Below, in pieces: positions 7,012 through 15,913 of a stretch of 61,777 nt of DNA (its first letter is position 1; the number at the start of each line of letters is the position of its first letter). The stretch covers positions 1-61,777 of the forward strand of contig JAGANY010000041.1 in the NCBI GenBank assembly GCA_017624025.1, written 5' to 3'. The position numbers were made by a program, and so were the translations under genes. The notes under the pieces are model-generated. The model did not search any database. It was not told the origin of the DNA and saw only the letters and a list, made by a program, of their open reading frames with translations. This stretch comes from Ruminiclostridium sp. GTDB lineage: Bacteria > Bacillota > Clostridia > Oscillospirales > Ruminococcaceae.

Positions 7012-8016
7012 TTAATTATGGATATAAACGTCACCGCTTACTAAGTCAATATTTACGTTCTGTACATTGTCTCCGCCGATTCTGCCTGTCTCGCTGTCGC
7101 CGGAAACCTTTACCTCGTCCTCGCCGAGTCTGACCTCTACATCCCCCGAAACAGCAGATAAGTCGATTTTAACGCCTGCGTCTTCAGGAAGAGTAATATC
7201 GAAGCTTCCGCTTACTGCGTCAAGATCGAGTGTATCTGTCCATTCAGCATAATCAATATAGATTTCGCCGGATATAATGTTTGCGTTTACTCTGCCGGAA
7301 ACTCTGTCAGCGTGAATTGTACCGCTTGTGCTGTTGAATTCGTATTTATCAGCCTTGAAGCCGGATATTCTGTGTTCGCCGGAAACAGAAGAAAGAACTA
7401 TAGTACCGGCCTTGTTTTCTGTGCAGTTAGTAACTGTGGAACCGCCCGAAGCAGAGTTTACCTCAATTCTGTCAGCAAAAACGTTATAGTTTATATAACC
7501 GCTTGCTGTGTTACAGGTAAGGTTCTTACATATTATTCCGTCAACAATACCTCCGCCGGAGGCTGTGTCGAATTCTACGTTGTTATATTCCTTTTCGGGA
7601 AGTACAACTTCAAGACGGGAATCTTTATCGTTAAGTCCAAAGAATATAAGATTGAATAAAAATCCGCTTTCTTCTTCGATATAAAGTGTTTCACCCATTA
7701 CATTTGCTGAGAAAGCATAACCGCCTGTTGTAGTGGTGTATTTTACGGTTATTTTATCTACATCAGCAGTCTTTATATCCATTTCTGCTGACATAACATC
7801 GATTTCAAGATTGTTTACGGTATTTTCAAAGGTGTATGTTTTTGTTTCTCCCTCTTTAACAACCTGAAGAGATTCACTAAAGCTCTGTATAAGCGGAATA
7901 CCGCTTATTGAAATACCGAAGCCGTTTTCGTTTACGCCTGTGGCTGCTACGGAAATTCCGAAAAGTACCGCTGCTATAACAAAAATAATAGTCGAGATAA
8001 TAAGTGCTTTTTTCAT
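7012..8016 (-). CDS. DUF4097 family beta-helix protein with N-terminal membrane anchor
   Basis: The 334-residue protein has one hydrophobic segment at residues 4-25 and then a repetitive body with recurring SG motifs (ASGGG, ASGYINYNVF, VSGEHRISGF, VSGDVEVRL), the hallmark of DUF4097 putative adhesins with a right-handed beta-helix. It starts within the stop region of the HAAS gene (1-nt overlap) and completes a PadR-HAAS-DUF4097 cassette often seen in Firmicutes and linked to envelope stress or antimicrobial sensing. The exact role is not known. Confidence 0.88.
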   Translation of the reverse strand: MKKALIISTIIFVIAAVLFGISVAATGVNENGFGISISGIPLIQSFSESLQVVKEGETKTYTFENTVNNLEIDVMSAEMDIKTADVDKITVKYTTTTGGYAFSANVMGETLYIEEESGFLFNLIFFGLNDKDSRLEVVLPEKEYNNVEFDTASGGGIVDGIICKNLTCNTASGYINYNVFADRIEVNSASGGSTVTNCTENKAGTIVLSSVSGEHRISGFKADKYEFNSTSGTIHADRVSGRVNANIISGEIYIDYAEWTDTLDLDAVSGSFDITLPEDAGVKIDLSAVSGDVEVRLGEDEVKVSGDSETGRIGGDNVQNVNIDLVSGDVYIHN

Positions 8017-8699
8017 TATACGTTTTCCTTTCCCTTAATAACACATACGTTTCTTCCTACGAAAGCTCTGCTGTGCCAGTTTACTATATGCTTAACGATA
8101 TTGATACAGCCCTTTGTTGCCGCAATACTTGCAATTACAAGAAGCGGGCAGGCTGCCATAAGCATTACACCGAAAAGAGCTGTGGATATGGGCGAGAAGG
8201 TTGTAAATAACCAGCTTGATGTATCAACTATTCCCATAAGCAAGCCAGCTATTGAAACCGCAATACCCGAACCGCCTATTGCTAATGTTACGCCGTAAAG
8301 CGAGAACACGAGGCTGAAGAGAGTAGGTAATGCCCAGGTAAAGATCAGAATATCAACAAGTAATATGCATACTATCTTACCAACATCAGGCTGGAAGCCT
8401 GTGTTCTGTACAGGCTGTACAGGAGGAGGAGTCTGGCTGTAATTGTTTGTATCGAAGGCTGACTGTTGAGTTGAAGCTTCTGTTTTCTTCTCAGTATAGC
8501 TTTCTTCGTTTTCAGACATATACTGCTTTGCGATTTCAACAGGATCGCCGAGCTTTTCATAAACCTGTTCTTCGGTAAGACCTGCCTTAGCTCCGTCTTC
8601 AAAATGCTGTTCAAAATCGAGAAGTATCTCTCTTGTATCATTAATTCCGTATCCCGAGAGACTCTCGTTAAGCTTATTCATAAATTCTGTTTTATTCAT
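8016..8699 (-). CDS. HAAS (DUF1700) domain membrane protein
   Basis: Residues 1-65 (MNKTEFMNKLNESLSGYG... EKLGDPVEIAKQYM) form the HAAS/DUF1700 helical domain that usually interacts with a partner PadR regulator. A Gln/Pro linker follows, then four likely membrane segments (about residues 105-205). The protein probably links an envelope signal to the PadR protein encoded just upstream. It overlaps the DUF4097 gene by 1 nt and follows PadR by 5 nt, so the three form one operon. Confidence 0.88.
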   Translation of the reverse strand: MNKTEFMNKLNESLSGYGINDTREILLDFEQHFEDGAKAGLTEEQVYEKLGDPVEIAKQYMSENEESYTEKKTEASTQQSAFDTNNYSQTPPPVQPVQNTGFQPDVGKIVCILLVDILIFTWALPTLFSLVFSLYGVTLAIGGSGIAVSIAGLLMGIVDTSSWLFTTFSPISTALFGVMLMAACPLLVIASIAATKGCINIVKHIVNWHSRAFVGRNVCVIKGKENV

Positions 8700-8704
8700 A
8701 GTGC

Positions 8705-9016
8705 TTAGTCCCCTTTTAATAATTTATTTATTGCTGTCGAAAAGCTGGTCCATTCAGCTTCCTGTTCTTCTTTTACTGTCCTGCCCATATCTGTTATGGT
8801 GTAATATTTTCTTGGCGGTCCTTCCTGTGATTCAACAATATATGAATCTATGAGCATATTATCCTTTAGTCTTTTTAAAAGCGGATAAACCGTACCTTCG
8901 GTAATCTGCATACAATCCGAAATCCTGTTTACAATTTCATATCCGTAGCAGTCGCCTCGCCAAAGGATAGAAAGCACACACAGTTCAAGAGTACCACGTT
9001 TAAGCTGTGATTTCAT
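8705..9016 (-). CDS. PadR family transcriptional regulator
   Basis: The 103-residue protein starts MKSQLKRGTLELCVLSIL and shows the PadR winged helix: GDCYGYEIVNRIS, ITEGTVYPLLKRLKD and GPPRKYYTITDMGR. The ATG at 9016 is chosen because GGAG lies 7 nt upstream; upstream ATGs fall on or before this site. It is the first gene of the cassette. Two palindromes in its promoter suggest that it represses its own operon until its ligand or the HAAS partner relieves it. Confidence 0.92.
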   Translation of the reverse strand: MKSQLKRGTLELCVLSILWRGDCYGYEIVNRISDCMQITEGTVYPLLKRLKDNMLIDSYIVESQEGPPRKYYTITDMGRTVKEEQEAEWTSFSTAINKLLKGD

Positions 9017-9038
9017 TTCCATTCTCCTTTCCTTACAT

Positions 9039-9108
9039 AGTACCTTGCGATACAAAGTACTTTGTTGTAACTTATTATAGCACAAGACACCTTGCGACGC
9101 AAGGTACT
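9039..9108 (-). promoter_or_regulatory. PadR operon promoter with two palindromic operators
   Basis: The -10 TATAAT is at 9079-9074, with a -35-like TTGCGT 17 nt upstream. A perfect palindrome, ACCTTGCG-A-CGCAAGGT (9089-9105), covers the -35, and a related one with arms AGTACnTTG/CAAnGTACT (9039-9061) lies between the transcription start and the RBS. The shared core is AGTACCTTGCG. This is the layout expected for steric autorepression. Confidence 0.8.
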
Positions 9109-9200
9109 ATGTGTACAAAAGTAATGTGATTTTTTTCATATATTATGTACGTATTATACAAAAAGAGACTGAAATAAAGATTTCAGCCTCGGATATAAGA

Positions 9201-9228
9201 AAAACCCACAGGTTTCCCTGTGGGTTTT
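9201..9228. terminator. Bidirectional terminator
   Basis: AAAACCCACAGG/CCTGTGGGTTTT is a 12-bp stem with A/T tracts on both sides, placed 12 nt past the end of the broken binding-protein gene. A second hairpin (CTGAAAT/ATTTCAG) lies at about 9171-9187. Confidence 0.85.
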
Positions 9229-9239
9229 AATATTTTTAA

Positions 9240-10724
9240 TTAGCCTGCCTTTGCGTTAGCTTCATCAATCTGAGTATTGATGATGTTTTCCCATTCAGCA
9301 CGGAGCTGTGTATAGGATTCTTCAGCAAATGTGTAAGGACGGCAGAGAACTGCTCTTGTAGGAGAATCATCCATACCGTCAGCAGCACAAGTTACGGATA
9401 CACCGTTCTTGAAGTCCCAAACAGAAGTCATAGATGTCTTGAGTTCCTGCATAAGATCAAGGTGTTCGTCTGTCCAAGCGAAGTCTCTCTTAGACTTTTC
9501 TCTCTGAGCTGCAACAACTGCTTCATCCTTGGAAGCTGCGAGTACACATTCTGTCCAAGCTGCAAAACCGTCGGGGTTAGGAGCACCGGAAACGAGCATG
9601 TAAGCGTCCTGCTTCATAGCCTGGTAGTATGTATCTGCGTTAGGATCGCGAGGATAAGGAACGAAGAATAATTCGGAATCATCCCAACCATATCTTGTCT
9701 TAGTCTTGATCCAAGCTTCAGATTCGTAAGCCCATGTACCTTCGAGGAAGAATAATGTATCGCCCATGAAGAATGCCTTCTGGTTTGTGGAGTAACCGTT
9801 AAGATCCCAAGGATAACGATAATCTTCGTCAGCGAGCTTTTCGATAAATGTCATACATCTTTCAACAGCGGGGTCGTTTAAGTTGGACTTAAGCTTACCG
9901 TCTTCGATAGATACGAGCGGAACACCTGTTGTAGCGAGGAAGCCGTCAGGAACGTTCCAGCCGTCGATAACGTACTTGTTTTCGCCGCTGTTCTGGAATG
10001 CGTCAGCGTATTCGAGGAACTTATCCCATGTCCATTCGCCGTTCTTGTATAATTCATAAGGATCCTGGAGACCTGCTTCATCAACAACAGTTCTTCTGTA
10101 CCATAATACGTAGTTTAAGTTGATATCTGTGATTGCACACCAGTTCTTGCCGTTCCACATGAACTGATCCATAACTGTACGATACTTGGACCAGTCTTCT
10201 GTTGTTGTATCAACGATACCATCGATAGGCTGGAACATGTTCATATATGCGGAAATGGGGAAGTAACCGATTTCGAAGGGGAAGATGTCAGGGGAGTCGC
10301 CAGCCTGTACTAACTTACCGAGCTGGTCGTAACGGTCGCCGTAAGCAACGTTCTGCCATACGAAGATTTCGTTAGCAAAGTCAGCACCGTAATCAGCGTT
10401 GCCTTCTTCAGGAATACCATACTTAGCCTTGAAGATTTCAGCTGCAGCCTGTGTTTCATCGATGTCCCACTAAGCGAGCCACTTGATCTTCTTGTCAACG
10501 GATTCTACTGTAGAAGCGATTTCGCCTGCTGCGTTAGCGGCAGCATCCTGTACAGCTGCGTCAGTATCGAGAGTTGTTGTTGCGACAGTTGTTGTTGTAG
10601 CAACAGCATCTGTACCTGCAACTGTCTGTTCACCTCTTCCGCCGCCTGTGTTACCACAGCTTGCTACAGAAAGAAGAGTAGCAAGGGCGAGAACAGATGA
10701 TACAATTTTCTTAGATGTTTTCAT
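9240..10724 (-). pseudogene. Carbohydrate ABC transporter substrate-binding protein, interrupted by an in-frame TAG
   Basis: Codons 1-84 encode a lipoprotein signal (MKTSKKIVSSVLALATLLSV, then ASCG lipobox) and a low-complexity Thr/Ala linker, ending KKIKWLA. A TAG at about 10470-10472 follows, and then the same frame runs on without a break for 409 codons (WDIDETQAAAEIFKAKYG... to 9240) through a complete family-1 solute-binding fold. Only one base (TGG to TAG) separates this from an intact 494-residue protein. No ribosome binding site precedes the internal ATG at 10244, so the C-terminal part is unlikely to be made alone. Its promoter looks intact. It is probably a recent nonsense allele. 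Confidence 0.85.
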
Positions 10725-10788
10725 CTTTTATCCTCCTTAGGTAATAATTACTTTTAAGTAAAAATACGGGCTAAATGCCTATAATATG

Positions 10789-10817
10789 ATTATACCAGTT
10801 ATAGAGACTTATGTCAA
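10789..10817 (-). promoter_or_regulatory. Consensus promoter of the interrupted binding-protein gene
   Basis: TTGACA (10817-10812) and TATAAT (10794-10789) are 17 nt apart on the minus strand, a perfect match. The strong promoter on a broken gene fits recent inactivation. Confidence 0.85.
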
Positions 10818-10867
10818 TCGTTATATATCTAAATTTTATAAACCACTTTTTGTTTAAAGGTCACAAA

Positions 10868-10908
10868 TTTACTTAAAAAAGTTACTTAAATTACTTTATT
10901 AGGCACAA
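10868..10908. promoter_or_regulatory. Candidate operator TTTA-CT-TAAA (site A)
   Basis: TTTACTTAAA (10868-10877) and GTTACTTAAA (10881-10890) sit about 60 nt upstream of the -35 of the interrupted binding-protein gene, followed by GCACAA (10903-10908). The same pair of motifs occurs upstream of the intact binding-protein gene and of the GH130 gene. Confidence 0.45.
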
Positions 10909-10916
10909 TTTAGCAC

Positions 10917-10946
10917 AAATGCCTCTGTAATAACACAGAGGCATTT
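10917..10946 (-). terminator. Hairpin overlapping the stop of the 236-residue gene
   Basis: AAATGCCTCTGT/ACAGAGGCATTT forms a 12-bp stem that overlaps the TAA at 10947-10945. The following bases are not T-rich, so termination may be weak. Confidence 0.5.
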
Positions 10947-11655
10947 ATATCATTGTATTCATAAGCGAAGAATAATATTCCGAAACTCCGTTATACGAAT
11001 TGTCCGGCTCCGATATGGCTGTTCCTGCGTAAGAAGAAATCATAGACGCTGTCGAAGCAACATTAGAAATAAATATCTCGGGCAGACTGCTGTCAGTTTT
11101 TCCCGAATAAGATAAAACTCCGTTATCAGAGGTTATTCCCGAAGCAGAAAGCTCGTCCGAAACAGCAGTGATTGTTGCCAAAAGTCCGTTTTTATACAGA
11201 TATGCAGACGAACTTGTTTCACAATTCAGTAAGGTAACAACCTTATTAAAATCAGTAACAAAATCTTCCACTGCTTCAGCGTTTACAACGTCACTCACGT
11301 TCAGTTCAGTAAGCTTTTTAGCTGAGGAAATAAGATTATCTGCCGCAATCTTAAGCTGTGAACCTGTTGTGTCTGAAGAGGTAAAACCGAGAGCAGATAA
11401 AACGGAACTTGCTGTCGTATCGCTTTCGCTGTTCTGCAACGCATACAGAAGGGTGCTTCCCGAAATCGAAGGAACGGAAGAACCGCCGCCGGTTGCCGAA
11501 ACGATTTTCTTATCCTTATCGGTCTTAGTAAGATAGGATTTTAGAACGTCTCCGAAGCTGTCGGATGTTTTCTCGCCGCTTCGAACAGATTGCTTGTATG
11601 CGGCAATCTTCGCACGGACGGCTTCGCCGATTGCTCCGTATGAATATTCGTACAT
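10945..11655 (-). CDS. Ser/Thr-rich protein of unknown function, weakly FliD-like
   Basis: The start at 11655 (MYEYSYGAIGEAVRAKIAAY) is set by AAGGAGGTG 5-8 nt upstream; the longer frame would translate this site. The 236-residue product has no signal peptide or membrane segment. Its middle (AVEDFVTDFNKVVTLL ... GLLATITAVSDELSASGIT-SDNGVLSY) recalls the C-terminal part of flagellar cap/hook-associated proteins, but no flagellar gene is nearby, so this is only a resemblance. It is convergent with nothing and divergent from rubrerythrin. Confidence 0.6.
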   Translation of the reverse strand: MYEYSYGAIGEAVRAKIAAYKQSVRSGEKTSDSFGDVLKSYLTKTDKDKKIVSATGGGSSVPSISGSTLLYALQNSESDTTASSVLSALGFTSSDTTGSQLKIAADNLISSAKKLTELNVSDVVNAEAVEDFVTDFNKVVTLLNCETSSSAYLYKNGLLATITAVSDELSASGITSDNGVLSYSGKTDSSLPEIFISNVASTASMISSYAGTAISEPDNSYNGVSEYYSSLMNTMI

Positions 11656-11772
11656 TCCGACACCTCCTTTTTTCACATTATATCACAATATAGCTTTGTT
11701 TTCAAGATATTATGTATAAAAAAATCTATTTGGGACAGAATAATATCAAAAAAAACGAAAGGAATGAATTTT

Positions 11773-12306
11773 ATGCAATTAGACGGTTCAAAAACACTGG
11801 AAAACCTCAAAACAGCAATCTCGGGCGAATCACAGGCACGTACAAAGTACACTATTTACGGTGAACTTGCCCGTAAAGAGGGTTACGAACAGATTGGTGA
11901 TATTTTCGACAGAACAGCGGCAAACGAAAAGGCACACGCTGAACTCTGGCTTTCACTTATAAGCGAAGGCATTCCCGAAAATACCCAGAAGGCACTGGAA
12001 AATGCAGCAGGCGGCGAGCATTACGAATGGACAGATATGTATTCAGGCTTCGCAAAAACAGCGCGTGAAGAAGGCTTCAACAATATTGCTACTCTTTTCG
12101 ATATGGTAGGTGCAATCGAACGTGACCACGAGGCAAGATACCGCAAATTTATCGAACAGCTCCAGTCGGGCAAGGTCTTTACCGAAGACGGAGAAGCTGT
12201 ATGGTTATGCAGAAATTGCGGTCATATTCATCACGGAAAATCCGCACCGCAAGTATGCCCTGTATGCAAAAAATCTCAGAGCTATTTCGAGAAAAAGTGT
12301 TGTTAA
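11773..12306 (+). CDS. rbr: Rubrerythrin
   Basis: The 177-residue product has a ferritin-like four-helix domain with diiron-binding glutamates (GESQARTKY, NEKAHAELW, IERDHEARYR) and a C-terminal rubredoxin-like FeS4 site (CRNCGHIHHGKSAPQVCPVC). It reduces hydrogen peroxide in anaerobes. The ATG at 11773 is preferred over 11764, because GAAAGGA is about 10 nt from the former and almost touches the latter. It is a single-gene unit with its own terminator. Confidence 0.95.
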   Translation: MQLDGSKTLENLKTAISGESQARTKYTIYGELARKEGYEQIGDIFDRTAANEKAHAELWLSLISEGIPENTQKALENAAGGEHYEWTDMYSGFAKTAREEGFNNIATLFDMVGAIERDHEARYRKFIEQLQSGKVFTEDGEAVWLCRNCGHIHHGKSAPQVCPVCKKSQSYFEKKCC

Positions 12307-12338
12307 AAAGTAAACGTTTTCAAATTCTGTAACCAAAA

Positions 12339-12364
12339 AGTCGGACAGTTGAACTGTCCGACTT
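12339..12364 (+). terminator. Terminator between rubrerythrin and the permease gene
   Basis: AAGTCGGACAGT/ACTGTCCGACTT is a 12-bp stem between two convergent genes, preceded by five A's and usable in both directions. Confidence 0.75.
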
Positions 12365-12401
12365 ATGAAAAAGATTTTCAGTTTTGGTGGGATAATCCCG
12401 A

Positions 12402-13286
12402 TTAGCCCTTTACAGAGCCGAGTGTTACACCCTGGATGATATTCTTCGAAACGAAGAAGTAAACAATAACAACAGGGATGATAGAAAGTAAGATAATCAT
12501 ATAGATTTCACCTAAGTCACCCATCTGTGAGTTCATCTTACTACGGAGTAATGAGAGAACTACAGGAACAGTAAGCTTACTCTGTGTACTTAAGATTAAG
12601 TTAGGAGTAAATAAGTTGTTCCAGGATGATACGAAGGAGAAGATTAACTGAACCGCCATAGCAGGTCTTAACATAGGAAGTGCTATAGTGTTGAATGTTC
12701 TGAATTCATTGGAACCATCAACTCTTGCAGCTTCAATTACTTCAAGCGGAAGCACACTCTCGATATATTGCTTCATATAGAAGAATACAGCAGGAGCAGC
12801 AATCGAAGGAATAATTAACGGAGCATAGTTATCCATTAAGTCAATTTTATAAAGAAGCTGGATAAAACCAACAGCAGAAACCTGTGTAGGAATTGTCATA
12901 ATTACCATGATAAAGGTAAATGCGGGCTTCTTAAGTTTAAAATCATATACATGAATACCATAAGCAGTAAGTGCAGAGCAATATGTACATAATAAAGACG
13001 AAAGACCTGCAACAGTGAAGCTGTTAAGGAGAGCACGGGGGATAGAAGGAATAGATTCATCATTCCATGCCTTCTTAAAGTTGTTAAAGAAATTTTCTCT
13101 TGGGAAAACTTCAAAACCAGCCTGGAGCTGTGCATTAGAACGGGTTGCGTTTATAATAAGCATATAGAACGCGAATAAACACAATACTGTTATAAATGCA
13201 AGGAAGGTATAGCTAAGAATACGGCCAATTATAGGCTTGCTACCTTCAGCCTTAACTTCTTCGTTAATTTCACGAGTTTTTGCCAT
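12402..13286 (-). CDS. Carbohydrate ABC transporter permease, MalG type
   Basis: The 294-residue membrane protein has six likely transmembrane helices and the ABC-permease EAA loop (EAARVDGSNEFRTFNTIALPML, near residue 195), which contacts the ATPase. It belongs to the MalG/CUT1 family for oligosaccharide uptake. It overlaps the preceding permease by one base (TAATG). No ATPase gene lies here, so a shared MsmK-type ATPase elsewhere is expected. Confidence 0.93.
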   Translation of the reverse strand: MAKTREINEEVKAEGSKPIIGRILSYTFLAFITVLCLFAFYMLIINATRSNAQLQAGFEVFPRENFFNNFKKAWNDESIPSIPRALLNSFTVAGLSSLLCTYCSALTAYGIHVYDFKLKKPAFTFIMVIMTIPTQVSAVGFIQLLYKIDLMDNYAPLIIPSIAAPAVFFYMKQYIESVLPLEVIEAARVDGSNEFRTFNTIALPMLRPAMAVQLIFSFVSSWNNLFTPNLILSTQSKLTVPVVLSLLRSKMNSQMGDLGEIYMIILLSIIPVVIVYFFVSKNIIQGVTLGSVKG

Positions 13287-14212
13287 TACTTCTTACCTCC
13301 TTTGGATTCATCTGTAACAAGAGAACGATATACGATAAAGCTTAAGATACCTGTAATGATAAAGAGAATTACAGAAAGTGCACCTGCCATACCGTAGTTC
13401 CTATAACCTGAAAGGAAACTGTTCAGATACATTACAAGCGTACAAGTAGTACCGTTAGGATCGCCTGAACCACCGCAAAGAAGCTGAGGTACGTCGAACA
13501 TCTGTAAACCACCGATGAGGGCAGTAATTAATGTATAAACGATGATAGGCATAAGTAAGGGTAATGTAACCTTGAAGAATACCTGTGTTGAAGTAGCACC
13601 GTCAATAGAAGCTGCTTCAAATAAGCTCTGATCGATACCCATAATACCAGCCATAAAGAGGATGGTAGTATTACCGAACCACATAAGGAAGTTTACAAAA
13701 GCAACAAGAGTTCTTGCTGACCAGGTATTACGGAAGAAGTTAAAGGTTTCACCTGTAATTCCCTGAATTATCTGGTTAACAGGACCTACATTGGAGAATA
13801 ATGTAAACATTAACATAGCGAAAGCAGACGCCATGATAAGGTTAGGCATATAGATAACGGTCTTAAAGAAACGCTGACCCTTTATCTTAAGACGTGTGCT
13901 TGTAAAGATAAGGGCGAGAACCATAGCAACAACAATCTGGGGAACAGCACCCATAATCCACATAATCATTGTATTATAGGTACAGTCAAGAAGCTTGATG
14001 TTACCGGATTTTGTAGGAGTAAAGAGAGCGATATAGTTATCAAATCCTGCAAAAGTAGGACCAATAACGTCTAAGCCGTTCTCATAGTACTCAAAGAAGC
14101 TGTAATAAAATGTTGAAAGTAAGGGGATTATAGAACAAATAAAATAAACGAGAAAGAATGGAATTATGAATATATATCCCCACTTTGCGTAACTGATACT
14201 CTTTTTCTTCAT
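13286..14212 (-). CDS. Carbohydrate ABC transporter permease, MalF type
   Basis: The 308-residue protein has about six membrane helices and an EAA loop (EAASIDGATSTQVFFKVTLPLL). It pairs with the MalG-type permease to form the channel of a CUT1 sugar importer. It sits 95 nt after the binding-protein gene; the gap holds a strong hairpin, likely to lower permease relative to binding-protein expression. The translation stop overlaps the next start. Confidence 0.93.
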   Translation of the reverse strand: MKKKSISYAKWGYIFIIPFFLVYFICSIIPLLSTFYYSFFEYYENGLDVIGPTFAGFDNYIALFTPTKSGNIKLLDCTYNTMIMWIMGAVPQIVVAMVLALIFTSTRLKIKGQRFFKTVIYMPNLIMASAFAMLMFTLFSNVGPVNQIIQGITGETFNFFRNTWSARTLVAFVNFLMWFGNTTILFMAGIMGIDQSLFEAASIDGATSTQVFFKVTLPLLMPIIVYTLITALIGGLQMFDVPQLLCGGSGDPNGTTCTLVMYLNSFLSGYRNYGMAGALSVILFIITGILSFIVYRSLVTDESKGGKK

Positions 14213-14259
14213 AAAAATAACCTCTATTTTTCTTAAAAATAAGCTAAAGGGTATAAAAT

Positions 14260-14285
14260 GGGCGAGGCAAGTGACTGCCTCGCCC
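14260..14285. terminator. Intercistronic GC-rich hairpin between binding protein and permeases
   Basis: GGGCGAGGCA/TGCCTCGCCC forms a 10-bp stem. In the operon's direction (minus) only ATTTTAT follows, so read-through should be substantial. On the plus strand it is followed by seven T's. Confidence 0.7.
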
Positions 14286-14307
14286 TTTTTTTAAAAGCTT
14301 ATATTAC

Positions 14308-15792
14308 TTAGGGAGTAACAATAGCAGGGTAATTTTCGTTTACGTACTGGTAGAATGCAGCGTAAGCTTCTTCTTCAGTAGCTGTACCTTCGAAGTAACC
14401 GAGGAACTGTCCCGGGAGACCTTCGTTGAGGAGCTGGTCGTAGATTGTGCTGTTTTCGAACTTGATGTTCTTAGCGAGTTCTACGAAGATAGCTGTATCG
14501 TTCTGGCCGCCTAAGAATGCATTACCATAGTTAGGATCGTCAGCGAACTTCTGGTTAACAGTTGTGTTGTTGGAGAACTGCTTTTCGTTCTGTACAAGTG
14601 CAGAGCAGATGTCTTCGTTGATTGTGAATGCGTTCATAATGTCAGCAACGAGTGTGGGGTTGTCTGTGCCTGTAGCTGCGAGTAACCATGTACCGCCCCA
14701 GAAGTGAGCCTGAGGTCCCTGGCAGATAGCCCAGTCACCGAAGCAACCAGCGTCAGGATCCTGTGCGTTACCCATGGAGAAGTTGTAGTACCAAGCAGGT
14801 CCAAAGAAGCACATTGTCTTACCGCCAGCGAACATCTGAGCGTTCTTTTCGTCGCCCCATATGCCGTCAGGAAGTGTCCAGCCGTTGTCCATGAACTTCT
14901 TAGCCTGTGCGATGTATTCCTTAACAACACCAGGAATTACGAGGTTGTTGTCAGCATCTACCCAAGCTTCAGTAGCGTTGTTGGAGAATGTTCTGTATGT
15001 TTCAGCGTAGGAAGCTGTCATGTAGTAGCCGAGGTCCTTAGCCTTAGCTGCAACTTCTTCGAACTTTGTCCAGTCAGAAAGAGCTGCCTGTACATCAGCA
15101 GGATCATCAGAACCGATAACTTCCTTAGCGATAGAACGTCTGTAGATTAATGCAGAAGGACAGCACTGGAAGGATACACCCTTCATCTTGCCGTTAGCAT
15201 CAGAAGCAGCCTGTGCTGTGTAGTTGTACATTGTGTCAGCCTGTGTTACACCGATTGTAGAAACGTCGAGAGTCTTATCGGAACCAGCGTACTTTAAGAT
15301 GTAGTCAGCTTCAGCAAGGAAGAAGTCAACCTTATCGTCAGCAGCAGCAGTTTCCTGAGCCTTTAACATTTCGTCAACCTTAGTCTGGTAAGCACCACCG
15401 TCAGAAGGAGTGATTGTCCAAACAACTTCTACGCCTTCAGGAATTCCAGGAGCCTTGTCGTAGTAAACGTCGTCAGCTGTGCCTTCTTCGCCGTCAGCAC
15501 CAGCGTTTACAGGCTTTGTACCAGCATAGTACTTTTCAAAGAAGCCCTTGAATTCTTCGTTCCAAGCGTGGATGTTGAGAACCTTACCTTCTTCAGCAGC
15601 AGCGTCACCACCAGCAGCAGGAGCGTCAGTAGCAGCAGCGTCACCACCAGCAGCGGGAGCGTCAGTAGCAGCAGCGTCACCACCAGCAGCGGGAGCAGTA
15701 GTTGTTGTGTCTTCAGCAGCCTTTTCGCCACAAGAAGCAGCAGAAAGGATCATAGCAGAAGCTAAGAGTGCTGTAAGTATTCTTTTCTTCAT
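14308..15792 (-). CDS. Carbohydrate ABC transporter substrate-binding lipoprotein
   Basis: The start at 15792 (MKKRILTALLASAMILSAASC) is fixed by GGAGG 10 nt upstream and gives 494 residues. A lipoprotein signal with lipobox SAASC is followed by a repeated Ala/Gly/Asp linker and a type I solute-binding domain (LNIHAWNEEFKGFFEKYYAG..., ...MCFFGPAWYYNFSMG). It captures an oligosaccharide outside the membrane for the two downstream permeases. The ligand cannot be read from sequence; a shared upstream motif with the GH130 gene hints at beta-mannosides. It is similar in length and layout to the interrupted paralogue at 9240-10724. Confidence 0.92.
   Translation of the reverse strand: MKKRILTALLASAMILSAASCGEKAAEDTTTTAPAAGGDAAATDAPAAGGDAAATDAPAAGGDAAAEEGKVLNIHAWNEEFKGFFEKYYAGTKPVNAGADGEEGTADDVYYDKAPGIPEGVEVVWTITPSDGGAYQTKVDEMLKAQETAAADDKVDFFLAEADYILKYAGSDKTLDVSTIGVTQADTMYNYTAQAASDANGKMKGVSFQCCPSALIYRRSIAKEVIGSDDPADVQAALSDWTKFEEVAAKAKDLGYYMTASYAETYRTFSNNATEAWVDADNNLVIPGVVKEYIAQAKKFMDNGWTLPDGIWGDEKNAQMFAGGKTMCFFGPAWYYNFSMGNAQDPDAGCFGDWAICQGPQAHFWGGTWLLAATGTDNPTLVADIMNAFTINEDICSALVQNEKQFSNNTTVNQKFADDPNYGNAFLGGQNDTAIFVELAKNIKFENSTIYDQLLNEGLPGQFLGYFEGTATEEEAYAAFYQYVNENYPAIVTP
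15597..15700 (-). repeat. 36-bp tandem repeat coding for the lipoprotein linker
   Basis: Nearly three copies of a 36-bp unit (copies begin near 15602, 15638 and 15674) encode DAPAAGGDAAAT repeats between the lipid anchor and the sugar-binding domain. Copies differ at single bases. The array could change length by slippage and alter the reach of the binding domain. Confidence 0.9.
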
Positions 15793-15913
15793 AACTTTTT
15801 TCCTCCAAAAATGTCGTGGTTTTAATAATAAAACCGTAGTTAGAATTAAATTTGACAGTAACAATCTGGTTCTGCCGGAGCGTCACCGGAATGTTCTGCA
15901 ATTTACATTTGTA

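Noticed and set aside
10470-10472. General recoding of TAG as an amino acid
   Set aside because: The 92-residue gene at 5000-5278 uses TAG as a normal stop immediately before its terminator, and TAG is simply rare elsewhere. A single nonsense change is simpler.
11655-11676. Longer start MKKGGVG for the 236-residue gene
   Set aside because: Those codons are the AAGGAGGTG ribosome binding site of the ATG at 11655.
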